DNA from: DASZBR01 sp033763845
GTDB lineage: Bacteria > Pseudomonadota > Gammaproteobacteria > DASZBR01
NCBI GenBank assembly: GCA_033763845.1
Contig: JANRJR010000079.1
Coordinates: forward strand, 1 to 7,695
Direction of reading: 5' to 3'
DNA: 7,695 nt
Below, one piece after another: positions 1 to 7,123 of this stretch (positions within the stretch are counted from its first letter, which is position 1; the number at the start of each line of letters is the position of its first letter). Below the pieces are notes generated by a model that worked only from the letters and a program-made list of their open reading frames with translations, was not told the origin of the DNA and did no database searches. Both the position numbers and the translations under genes were made by a program.

Positions 1-181
1 CAATAAATGGAAAGCACATAAAGACATTTCTGCAACCACAGAAATCTCCGACAAATTATCGAAAGATCTTAAAAAGAGAGGATTTAATTTTGTCGGCAGT
101 ACGATTTGTTATGCGTACATGCAAGCGGTAGGGATGGTGAATGATCATGTGCAAAATTGTTTTCTTTCTCCGTGTGATTAG
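1..181 (+). CDS. tag: DNA-3-methyladenine glycosylase I (Tag), C-terminal part
   Basis: This is the last 59 codons of a gene that begins outside the window, read in frame from base 2 to a TAG stop at 179-181. The visible sequence contains LSKDLKKRGFNFVGSTICY followed by MQAVGMVNDH, which I recognise as the conserved C-terminus of TagI, the base-excision enzyme that removes 3-methyladenine from alkylated DNA in the cytoplasm. The histidine of NDH and the cysteine four residues later (HVQNC) have the same spacing as His175 and Cys179 of E. coli Tag, half of its structural zinc site, so the protein is probably functional. The end is natural in length and not truncated. Its stop lies 2 bases from the stop of the convergent ankyrin gene, so the two transcripts probably overlap at their 3' ends. 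Upstream content and promoter cannot be seen. Confidence 0.93.
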   Translation, partial: NKWKAHKDISATTEISDKLSKDLKKRGFNFVGSTICYAYMQAVGMVNDHVQNCFLSPCD

Positions 182-183
182 CA

Positions 184-2538
184 TTACTTTGGTCGAGCTG
201 GGATTTTTGAAAGATCAGGTGGTATTTTATCTTTGGCTTCTGCTATGAAAGTGAGTTGAACGATTCTGCGGCTGATATTCGCATCATGTAGCTGCATTGT
301 TTGCCTAAAACGCCATTCAGTGTACCAAAGCATCAATCTTGTTCTCGCAAGTATTTTTCGGTCTGTCAGTATCGTGTAAAGCTTTAATGCGAGATCCATA
401 TCGTTAGAATCTTCAGTCAGAGGAGAAAGATTTTTGTCATTCTCAATTGCATGCCATGCTTTGCTCGCGGGTTTTTGTAAAATAAATTCTAAGAGTTGAG
501 TTGTGTAAGGGTTGAGTTCACCATCATTTAATATGCGAGTTATAACAGCACGAAATAGTGGTTTGCATCTTTTAGGCGTTACCATATTTTTTATCATTTG
601 CTGAGAAACATTATCAGAAGGGGATTTGAGCATAAGTTGTGTTAGAGCTATTAAAGTTTCGGGTGATTCTTCTGTGATAAGCGAACCGAAAAAACATGCG
701 GGATCTTTGGATAAAAAAATTGAGAAGAAATGATGAAAAATTACGTTTTCTTCAGAATCATCGATATATTGTATGCCGAGGTTATGATTAACATTGAAAA
801 AAAGTCTTGCTCGCTCGTTACTTTTGATGAATTTAAAAAGGTAAGGCAGCACACTTTCTCTGAGTCGTGATGTGACTGTAATATTCAATAAATAATTAGG
901 GTCTTCTTTAGCGAGAGTCTCAAGTGTAAGTTTCTCTTCACCGCGTGTAAATTCTCTTTTTAAATCAAATAATTGGTCAACATATTCTTTGAGCTGTGGA
1001 GCGGACATATCTTTGCAAAGATTTTCAAGTTCGGTGTCGCTGAGAGTGTCGACAAGAGAGATAAAATGCTCGAGATTTAAGTCACCCAAACAAATTGTTA
1101 CGCGGCAAAGTGTAGGGCAAGGAAATGTTTCTGAGGTAAGCATCTCTTCTGGGAATACAGCACCTCTGGCTAAAAGAATTTTTTTTACAATATGTGGCTT
1201 ATCTAGAGTCATTTTTAGTAAATCATCACTCCATAACTTCAAACAATCCTCTTTTATATTGTTTATATTGCAACGTTTTTCAATTATTAACTGGGCTTCG
1301 AGAGGGTATACATATTGTGTTTTTGGGGGCTGGCCACCATGGAGATAGTCGTCGTCATCGCTATCAGGTGTTTGAGGCCTTCCATGATGTTTTGGATCAA
1401 GATCTTCCTCGTTCGTAATGTCATCAACATAGGCATCGTGAATTTCATCCGCTTTATTTTCTGTCCAGTCCGTTGACCAATCAAGTTTTCTACAGGCTAC
1501 AAATGCGTCAATAATGAAAATTACAGCGTTGATTTGTGGCGTTTCATGATCAATAAGTAATGTTTTTAGTATGTTTTGATAGAGCTCCGTTGAGTCACCT
1601 TCAGTCTTTGTCTCAATAAAAGCAAGAAACTCGAAAATAAAATTCTCGCCATCTTCTTTGCGTGCTAAAAGATTGGGTATGCAAAAAGCGAGAAGATGGC
1701 ATAATTCGTGTAGTTTATTTTTTTCAACAGATTTTCGTGAAAGAGTGATAAAAAGATTGCAGCTCTGTAAAAGCACAAGTGCTTCAGTTTCTTCAGGATA
1801 GTAAAGTAAGTTTGTTAGTAAATCATTTTCACAATGGATCTCTAATGCTTTGATTCGTGAATCAATTTTGTTTATGTAGTTCGTAAGATCTTTAACATCT
1901 TCTGAAGTTTCAATGTCTGAGACCAAGCCCTCTGTTTCGAGTGGGAAATTTGCAGCAATCAGTAGTTTAAAAACATGAGTATTTTTGCTTCGAAGGCACT
2001 CAGCTAAAGGATGGCTTTGTGGGTTATGTGTTAGCGTGTATTGCAGTCCGAATTCGTTATTTTCTTCATCGCCGTCTTCATGTTTTACATGATGTTTAAA
2101 GCGTAAATTCAAAATATCATAAAGCGTAATGTCATCATCATCCATGTCTTCTATGTCTTCATCAGTAAGACCATCGATATCAAAGTTATAGGTGTCAGGA
2201 AGTAAAAATCGAATCAGCCATTCATTTCCCTGCCTGCATAAAATATCGAGTGCAGACAAACCTTCCTCATTCAGCTGCAATAGGACCCACGGCTCATTTT
2301 TATCATAAAACAGCAGAAAGATTTCGTTTTTTTCGGGATCCGAAATTTCTTGCGCCGCAATATGAAGAGGTGTGGTATGACGTTGATTTAAAAAAGAACT
2401 ATCATAAATACACTCGCGTAATGCTTCAGCATGTTGTTCTGCCAATTGATAGGCTTCATCAAAATCAGTGCCTTCACCAAAAATGCTTCGCGCAATATCG
2501 CAGAGTTTTTTTGAGGTTAAATCGAGAGATTCTTGCAT
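184..2538 (-). CDS. Large ankyrin-repeat protein of unknown function, candidate secreted effector
   Basis: A 784-residue protein that I do not recognise as a named family. Near the N-terminus, residues about 52-90 (TTPLHIAAQ) and 91-122 (GLSALDILCRQGNEWLIRFLL) look like two consecutive ankyrin repeats. Weaker ankyrin-like helix pairs occur at about 167-201 (HPLAECLRSKNTHVFKLLIAANFPLE is split by this match) and 443-464 (KPHIVKKILLARGAVFP). Two acidic low-complexity stretches, about 119-138 and 370-397, look like flexible linkers. The remainder is predicted by eye to be mostly helical and ends in a basic, Pro-rich tail (IPARPK). No signal peptide, membrane segment or enzyme motif is visible, so it is cytoplasmic or exported without a cleaved leader. 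The ATG start follows AAGGAAA with 7 bases between. It is the last gene of the leftward run, 40 bases after the MFS gene. Ankyrin proteins of this kind in Legionella and Coxiella are often Dot/Icm effectors; that role is inference here. Confidence 0.85.
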   Translation of the reverse strand: MQESLDLTSKKLCDIARSIFGEGTDFDEAYQLAEQHAEALRECIYDSSFLNQRHTTPLHIAAQEISDPEKNEIFLLFYDKNEPWVLLQLNEEGLSALDILCRQGNEWLIRFLLPDTYNFDIDGLTDEDIEDMDDDDITLYDILNLRFKHHVKHEDGDEENNEFGLQYTLTHNPQSHPLAECLRSKNTHVFKLLIAANFPLETEGLVSDIETSEDVKDLTNYINKIDSRIKALEIHCENDLLTNLLYYPEETEALVLLQSCNLFITLSRKSVEKNKLHELCHLLAFCIPNLLARKEDGENFIFEFLAFIETKTEGDSTELYQNILKTLLIDHETPQINAVIFIIDAFVACRKLDWSTDWTENKADEIHDAYVDDITNEEDLDPKHHGRPQTPDSDDDDYLHGGQPPKTQYVYPLEAQLIIEKRCNINNIKEDCLKLWSDDLLKMTLDKPHIVKKILLARGAVFPEEMLTSETFPCPTLCRVTICLGDLNLEHFISLVDTLSDTELENLCKDMSAPQLKEYVDQLFDLKREFTRGEEKLTLETLAKEDPNYLLNITVTSRLRESVLPYLFKFIKSNERARLFFNVNHNLGIQYIDDSEENVIFHHFFSIFLSKDPACFFGSLITEESPETLIALTQLMLKSPSDNVSQQMIKNMVTPKRCKPLFRAVITRILNDGELNPYTTQLLEFILQKPASKAWHAIENDKNLSPLTEDSNDMDLALKLYTILTDRKILARTRLMLWYTEWRFRQTMQLHDANISRRIVQLTFIAEAKDKIPPDLSKIPARPK

Positions 2539-2578
2539 ACTATATTTTCCTTAAAAATATTTAAAAAAACTTGAGCAA

Positions 2579-3835
2579 TTATCCGATTCTGAGTGAGATG
2601 GTATCCCGCTGAAAAAACGTAATCACAAACGCGGCAATAAATCCTATCGGTAAGGCAATAAACGCTAATTTATATTCATGCGGCGCAAAAATATGAATGC
2701 CATTTTGAATATCACCGCTCCATAGATGATCCAATAACCAACCAACAATAGGAATCATAATCGCGCCAATTATTACTGATGCCATGTTCGCAATGCCTAG
2801 TGCAATGCCAGTAAATTGGCGTGAATTAATTTCCGATGCCATTGCATAAGATACAACTATTCCACTATTAAAAAAGCCGTAGATAAACAATAAAACAGTT
2901 GCCCACATCGGCGAGAGATTGCCATAAATTACCGCGGTTAATAACGCTAAACAAATCGCAACGCTCCAGCGCATAATTAATACGCGCGTTTTGAAATAAT
3001 CAGATAACCAGCCTAAAACAGGACAACCAATCGCTAAACCAATAAACATAATTCCTGTTTCATGTCCGGCATGCGTAATCGACACATTTTGACTAGCACT
3101 TAAAAACGGCGCGCCCCATTGCTCACCAAAACATGCGCTGGGTGCATACATTAATCCCACAAATAAACAATTCAGCCAGCTTTGCGTGTTGGTTAATACG
3201 GATTTTAAAGCAGGAAGAATTTTAACGTTATGTGAAGTTTTAACATCATGATCGTCTAAATAATGATTTTCATCTTTCACGAAAACATAAATAAATATGC
3301 ATAATAAAATAAAAAATATGCCCAAACTATGCATGCATTGGCGCCAGCCAAATATCTGATACCAATGCGACATCGGACCTTGGCCAATCATTGCGCCCAA
3401 CATTCCCATCGCTTGCGTAATGCCAGCTAATAACGCAAAACGTTTTGCGCTAAACCAAATCGAAATTAATTTGAGCGTCCCTACAAATGCAAATGCGGCA
3501 CCAAAGCCCATTAATAATCGACTGAAATAGCCGATCGTAATTGAACTGGTATTGGAAAAAATAAATACGCTGAGTGCGCAAATTAAAACAGAGACCACTA
3601 ATAATCGTTTGGGCCCGAACTTATCAACTAGAATTCCAACGGGAATTTGCATGCTGATGTAAGCATAGTAAAAATAACCCGAAAATAATCCAACTGCAAA
3701 GGCGTTAACATTAAAAGTTCGCATAAGGTCGTGCGTGAGAACACTGGGTGAAACGCGAATAATGTAATCTACTAGAAAGAACAACGCACCTAAAAACCAA
3801 ACAAAATACGGGTGTAACTTGTCTTTGCGCAGCAT
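2579..3835 (-). CDS. MFS transporter, 12 predicted membrane helices
   Basis: A 418-residue inner-membrane transporter of the major facilitator superfamily. The start of the second transmembrane segment leads into a clear MFS motif A at residues 67-78 (GILVDKFGPKRL), with a degenerate copy in the second half at about 275-288 (GWLSDYFKTRV). RLLMGFGAAFAF (106-117) corresponds to motif B and the glycine-rich AGITQAMGMLGAMIGQGP (137-154) to the motif C region. A charged loop at about 187-205 (DENHYLDDHD) separates the two six-helix halves. The type, with RVSPSVLTHDLM after helix 1 and YAYISMQIPVG before motif A, is common in Legionella and Coxiella and resembles the phagosomal transporter (Pht) group that imports amino acids or nucleosides; the substrate cannot be read from the sequence. 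The ATG is preceded by GAGGAAAA, a strong ribosome site 6 bases away. It lies 34 bases after trpS and 40 bases before the ankyrin gene, probably co-transcribed. Confidence 0.92.
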   Translation of the reverse strand: MLRKDKLHPYFVWFLGALFFLVDYIIRVSPSVLTHDLMRTFNVNAFAVGLFSGYFYYAYISMQIPVGILVDKFGPKRLLVVSVLICALSVFIFSNTSSITIGYFSRLLMGFGAAFAFVGTLKLISIWFSAKRFALLAGITQAMGMLGAMIGQGPMSHWYQIFGWRQCMHSLGIFFILLCIFIYVFVKDENHYLDDHDVKTSHNVKILPALKSVLTNTQSWLNCLFVGLMYAPSACFGEQWGAPFLSASQNVSITHAGHETGIMFIGLAIGCPVLGWLSDYFKTRVLIMRWSVAICLALLTAVIYGNLSPMWATVLLFIYGFFNSGIVVSYAMASEINSRQFTGIALGIANMASVIIGAIMIPIVGWLLDHLWSGDIQNGIHIFAPHEYKLAFIALPIGFIAAFVITFFQRDTISLRIG

Positions 3836-3869
3836 AATTTTCCTCAGATATGTTTGTTGGGTGAGGGAA

Positions 3870-5078
3870 CTACGATAATCCCATTGTCTCTTTTACTTCT
3901 TTCAATGTTTCTTGCGCAACATCACGTGCTTTTTCGGTGCCTTGCGCAACGATGTGTTTTACCAATTGTGGATTTTCTTCGTATTCTTTTGCGCGTTCGC
4001 GAATTTCACTGACTTCTTTTTGTACGGCGTCAATGATTGGCTGTTTACACTCCAAACAACCAATGCCTGCACTGCGACATCCGGTTTGCACCCATTTTTT
4101 TGTTCCGTCATCGGAATATACTTTATGTAATGACCATACTGGACATTTTTCAGGTTCACCCGCATCAGAGCGTTTAATGCGAGCCGGATCCGTTGGCATG
4201 GTGCGAATTTTTTTCTCAATCTCAGCAGGTTTTTCGCGAAGACTAATCGTATTGTTATAAGACTTCGACATTTTACGACCATCTAGGCCGACTAATTTTG
4301 ATGTTTCCGTCAATAAAATTTGAGGTTCAGGTAAAATGGTTTTGCTGATTCCCACCAAATACCCTAATAATCGTTCCCGATCACCGTAACTTAATTGCTG
4401 CTGTGTATCCAATAACGCTTTTGCTCTTGCTAATGCTTCTTCATCACCCGTTTCTTGGTAGGCTTTTCGACTTTCCGTATAAAGTTTAGCGTGTTTTTTT
4501 CCCATTTTTGCAATAGAATTTTCAGCATTCTCTTCGAAATGCGGCTCACGGCCGTATAAAAAATTAAATCGTCGCGCAACTTCTCTAATTAATTCAACAT
4601 GAGATGCTTGATCTTCACCGACAGGTACAAAATTCGCTTTGTATAATAAAACATCAGCGCTTTGTAACATGGGGTAACCCAAAAAACCGTACGTCGAAAG
4701 ATCTTTATCTTGAATATTTTCTTGCTGATCTTTGTATGTCGGAATACGCTCAAGCCAAGAAAGTGGCGTGCACATGGATAATAATAAATGCAATTCAGCA
4801 ACTTCAGGAACGGCTGATTGAATAAAGATATTGGCGCTTCCAGGATTAATACCTGCACCTAACCAATCGATTAACATGTCCCATACATTTTCAGTAATCA
4901 CAGAAGGGTTATCATAATGTGTGGTCAATGCATGCCAATCTGCCGCAAAGAAAAAACATTCATATTCGTATTGTAATTTCGCCCAATTTTTTAACGCACC
5001 GTGGTAATGGCCTAAATGCATTTTGCCTGTCACACGCATTCCTGATGAAATGCGAGAAGGGGTGTTGTTATTGACCAA
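3870..5078 (-). CDS. trpS: Tryptophan--tRNA ligase, long form with Cys4 iron-sulfur-type motif
   Basis: Class I aminoacyl-tRNA synthetase that charges tRNA-Trp using ATP. Numbered from the TTG start (402 residues), it has RISSGMRVTGKMHLGHYHG at 9-27 with the HIGH-type signature HLGH at 21-24, and the KMSKS loop at 269-273. An insertion of roughly 45 residues (about 190-235, AKMGKKHAKLYTESRKAYQ onward) lies between the Rossmann fold and KMSKS, as in the longer TrpRS of many beta- and gammaproteobacteria. In the anticodon-binding region four cysteines at 312, 334, 341 and 344 are spaced C-x21-C-x6-C-x2-C, close to the [4Fe-4S] motif described for Thermotoga TrpRS. An upstream in-frame GTG at 5111 would add 11 residues and overlap the patatin gene, but the TTG at 5078 has AGGAGA 7 bases upstream and still keeps all conserved residues, so I chose it. 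It sits 17 bases after the patatin stop and probably shares its transcript. Confidence 0.95.
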   Translation of the reverse strand: MVNNNTPSRISSGMRVTGKMHLGHYHGALKNWAKLQYEYECFFFAADWHALTTHYDNPSVITENVWDMLIDWLGAGINPGSANIFIQSAVPEVAELHLLLSMCTPLSWLERIPTYKDQQENIQDKDLSTYGFLGYPMLQSADVLLYKANFVPVGEDQASHVELIREVARRFNFLYGREPHFEENAENSIAKMGKKHAKLYTESRKAYQETGDEEALARAKALLDTQQQLSYGDRERLLGYLVGISKTILPEPQILLTETSKLVGLDGRKMSKSYNNTISLREKPAEIEKKIRTMPTDPARIKRSDAGEPEKCPVWSLHKVYSDDGTKKWVQTGCRSAGIGCLECKQPIIDAVQKEVSEIRERAKEYEENPQLVKHIVAQGTEKARDVAQETLKEVKETMGLS

Positions 5079-5085
5079 AATAGAG

Positions 5086-5091
5086 TCTCCT
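5086..5091 (-). promoter_or_regulatory. Ribosome binding site that fixes the trpS start
   Basis: On the minus strand this reads AGGAGA, a near-consensus Shine-Dalgarno site, 7 bases before the TTG at 5078-5076. The upstream in-frame GTG at 5111-5109 lies on the wrong side of it and has no comparable site, being inside the last codons of the patatin gene. This is the main reason for calling the shorter TrpS. Confidence 0.7.
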
Positions 5092-5095
5092 GTGT

Positions 5096-6502
5096 TTAGT
5101 GCAGTGAACACTGTCCGATAGACATATTACCATTAAGCAGTGGTTTTAATAATTGATTAAATTGAGGGTTATCGTGGACTAACGATTGCCCTACATTGAG
5201 CAGTAGTTTTTGCTGTTCTTGCGTGATGAATAAACTGGTCGTAATTGCTTTGGCTTTTGCATAATTTCCGAGATCTAAGTAAATCACTAATACATTTTGC
5301 GTATTTCCGCGGCATAGCTCAGCGCGCGCAAGATTACGGATATTGGGTTTAACAATTTGATGAAACGCATCCGTTCCCATACCTAAAATGCGCCAAAAGA
5401 GAGTTGTCCCCTCAGGGGCTTCTTCCTCTTCGGAAAAAGGTTGGCTGTGTCCTGCATACGCATCAATAATAATGAGGATTTTTGTTTTAGCAGGATCTTG
5501 GCGTAATAAATTTAATGCGGTGTAAACGCCTAAGTTATCTGCAATACCGCCGTCAATTAAATGCAAATAACATTCGGATTGACCAACACAATCACTACTT
5601 CCTAATGTAGTAGGTGTTAATGCAAACGGAAAGCTTGCGCTAGCCGCTAAGCCGACCGCAACGGGAATAGCATTATAATTTTGGATGGTATTAGTTTGAT
5701 TATTATAACGATAGGTGTTAATGCCGTATTTTGCTAATACATCGGGTGTGAATGGAAAAAGCGCAGCGTTTTGGTAAATTGTGCTGTTGGTTACCCAATA
5801 CGGTAATCGTGGTTGTGTTGTGCTAGTACGCGGAACAAAAATATCACCCAGTGTAAGTGTGCCGTGGGTTGTTTTTAAAATACTGTTAGCCCAGCTTTCT
5901 TCAATCAGTTGTCCGCGATCCGCTCCAAAAAATAAATGTGCGCTGTAATCTTTATCAAGGGGATTTACATCAGGCAAACTGTTCATGGTATTCGTAAACG
6001 AAAATTGTGGCGCAAAGGGACCATCGACATCGTGTGTTTCATTGAAATCTTCTAAGCTTGCGATGTAATAACCGACACCGAATCCGCCACCAGAGACTGT
6101 CGAAAAGTAATCGACAGATTGTAATAAGTTACCTTGTAAATGCGGATTGGTAATTTGTTCTAGTCCCATCAATACACCGGCTGTTAAATTTGCGGCGCGA
6201 TATCCACCGCCGGACGCAGCGACGGCGATTGCAATATTGGGTTGCTGAAAAGGACGCGTATGTACAGATTTGTAATACGTGAGATCAACGCTTGGCGGAG
6301 AAGTCGCGAGTGAAGGCTGACTTGTTGGTGATGATGGATATCCCGATTCTGAATTAATGGTTTGCAAATGAGACGTTAATAATTCTGATGCTTGTTCAGA
6401 AATTGCTGTGCAGCCAGATAATAAAATAAAGGGTGTCATTCTGAGGAGCGTCAAAATTGTCATCCTGAGCGAGCGAAGCGAGTCGAAGGATCTGATTCTC
6501 AT
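5096..6502 (-). CDS. Patatin-like phospholipase, predicted exported lipoprotein
   Basis: A 468-residue lipid acyl hydrolase of the patatin/cPLA2 fold. The oxyanion-hole segment is SGGGYRA (97-103), the nucleophile is Ser137 in STVSGGGFG (a T-V-S-G-G variant of GXSXG), and the dyad partner is Asp317 in LIDGGIADNLG. It is expected to cleave acyl chains from phospholipids or related lipids. The N-terminus ends in a lipobox, LLSGC with Cys31, and Thr at +2 suggests an outer-membrane lipoprotein facing the periplasm or surface. Residues 40-75 are a Ser/Thr/Pro-rich linker. Cys305 and Cys311 could form a disulfide if exported. The first roughly 24 residues are encoded by a repeat-like sequence (6435-6492), and Arg21 interrupts the hydrophobic stretch, so the leader is atypical. 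The ATG overlaps the yciO stop as ATGA, favouring translational coupling; internal ATGs at codons 14 and 22 lack good ribosome sites, and the latter would leave too short a leader. Lipid target and biological role are unknown. Confidence 0.88.
   Translation of the reverse strand: MRIRSFDSLRSLRMTILTLLRMTPFILLSGCTAISEQASELLTSHLQTINSESGYPSSPTSQPSLATSPPSVDLTYYKSVHTRPFQQPNIAIAVAASGGGYRAANLTAGVLMGLEQITNPHLQGNLLQSVDYFSTVSGGGFGVGYYIASLEDFNETHDVDGPFAPQFSFTNTMNSLPDVNPLDKDYSAHLFFGADRGQLIEESWANSILKTTHGTLTLGDIFVPRTSTTQPRLPYWVTNSTIYQNAALFPFTPDVLAKYGINTYRYNNQTNTIQNYNAIPVAVGLAASASFPFALTPTTLGSSDCVGQSECYLHLIDGGIADNLGVYTALNLLRQDPAKTKILIIIDAYAGHSQPFSEEEEAPEGTTLFWRILGMGTDAFHQIVKPNIRNLARAELCRGNTQNVLVIYLDLGNYAKAKAITTSLFITQEQQKLLLNVGQSLVHDNPQFNQLLKPLLNGNMSIGQCSLH
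6435..6492. repeat. Dispersed-repeat-type element with a partial tandem copy, inside the patatin 5' end
   Basis: The plus strand at 6459-6492 begins GTCATCCTGAGCGAGCG and continues AAGCGAGTCGAAGGATC. I recognise this as a type of short intergenic repeat scattered in many bacterial genomes, whose translation SFDSLRSLRMT is often seen at spurious protein ends. The boundaries carry a short inverted pair, ATCCT and AGGAT. A diverged partial copy, GTCATTCTGAGGAGCG (6435-6450), sits 24 bases to the left, matching the first unit apart from one substitution and one missing base. The element starts 6 bases beyond the yciO stop and reads in frame through the start of the patatin gene, where it yields the duplicated RMT at residues 13-15 and 21-23. 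No second location is visible in this window, so its dispersed nature rests on remembered examples. Confidence 0.7.
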
Positions 6503-7119
6503 AAGAACGGCTCTATATCACCTTTGCCCTTTCGAATAATTTTCGGCGTTTCACCCGAAAGATCTACAATGGTTGTCGGTTCTAATCCACAACTTCCACC
6601 ATCAATAATTAAGTCGACTTGATTGCCTAATACATCACGAATGGTTTCTGCTTCTAAAAAGGCTACTTCGGCATCGGGTAACGTTAAGGTTGTGCTAATC
6701 AATGGTGCATCTAACAAGGCTAATAATTCTTGCGCAATAATATTTTCAGGAATGCGCAAGCCAATTGTTTTACGCTTGGGGTGCATAAATTTACGTGGTA
6801 CTTCACGTGTAGCGGGCAATATAAAAGTATACGGTCCCGGTGTATGTGTTTTTAAAATGTGATAAACCGGATTGCTGACACTAGCGTAAGTAGAAAGCTC
6901 AGAGAGATCGCGACACACCAATGTTAGGGGATGATTTTCATCAAGATTGCGAATACGACGAATTCGCTCAAGCGCCTTTTTGTCTCCTAGTCGGCAAGCC
7001 AAGGCATAACCCGAATCTGTAGGATAAACGAAGACGCTTCCTTCTTTAATTAATACCACCGCTTTGCTAAGCAAATGAGCTTGTGGGTTGATGGGGTGTA
7101 TCGTTAAAAAAGTCGTCAT
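6499..7119 (-). CDS. yciO: YciO, Sua5/YciO/YrdC-domain protein
   Basis: A 206-residue cytoplasmic protein of the same length as E. coli YciO and closely resembling it along its whole span: IHPINPQAHLLSKAV near the start, VYPTDSGYALAC (31-42), LTLVCRDLSELSTY (65-78), TPGPYTFIL (93-101), KRKTIGLRIP (115-124), QVDLIIDGG (167-175) and a terminal GDIEPFL. The fold binds ATP and RNA and is shared with TsaC/Sua5, which make threonylcarbamoyl-AMP for the t6A base of tRNA; the true activity of YciO is less settled and it is reported not to replace TsaC in E. coli. The frame is open upstream to an ATG at 7215, but that would add 32 unmatched residues, run across the yciB start codon and place the promoter inside the gene. 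The ATG at 7119 matches E. coli and has GTGAGA about 9 bases upstream. The stop overlaps the patatin ATG by 4 bases (ATGA). It heads the leftward gene run. Confidence 0.94.
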   Translation of the reverse strand: MTTFLTIHPINPQAHLLSKAVVLIKEGSVFVYPTDSGYALACRLGDKKALERIRRIRNLDENHPLTLVCRDLSELSTYASVSNPVYHILKTHTPGPYTFILPATREVPRKFMHPKRKTIGLRIPENIIAQELLALLDAPLISTTLTLPDAEVAFLEAETIRDVLGNQVDLIIDGGSCGLEPTTIVDLSGETPKIIRKGKGDIEPFL

Positions 7120-7123
7120 AATT

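Noticed and set aside
210..234. Inverted repeat AAAGAT / ATCTTT as a terminator for tag
   Set aside because: The stem is only 6 AT-rich pairs with a 13-base loop and no following T tract; it is inside the ankyrin coding region.
989..1418. Open frames on the plus strand at 989-1348 and 1194-1418
   Set aside because: They lie antisense within the ankyrin gene, have no recognisable domain and no clear ribosome site.
2543..2578. AT-rich spacer between the MFS and ankyrin genes as promoter or terminator
   Set aside because: It contains A and T runs and a short AAATATTT palindrome, but no paired -35/-10 at acceptable spacing and no GC stem, so only the ribosome site is supported.
3912..4260. Plus-strand open frames opposite trpS
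   Set aside because: Antisense shadows of a clearly conserved gene, with Cys/Phe-rich composition typical of spurious translation.
6435..6492. Insertion sequence or CRISPR-type repeat
   Set aside because: There is no transposase, target duplication or regularly spaced array; it is one short element with a partial copy.
6623..6862. 79-codon plus-strand frame opposite yciO
   Set aside because: Antisense to a strongly conserved coding region, and no supporting motif.
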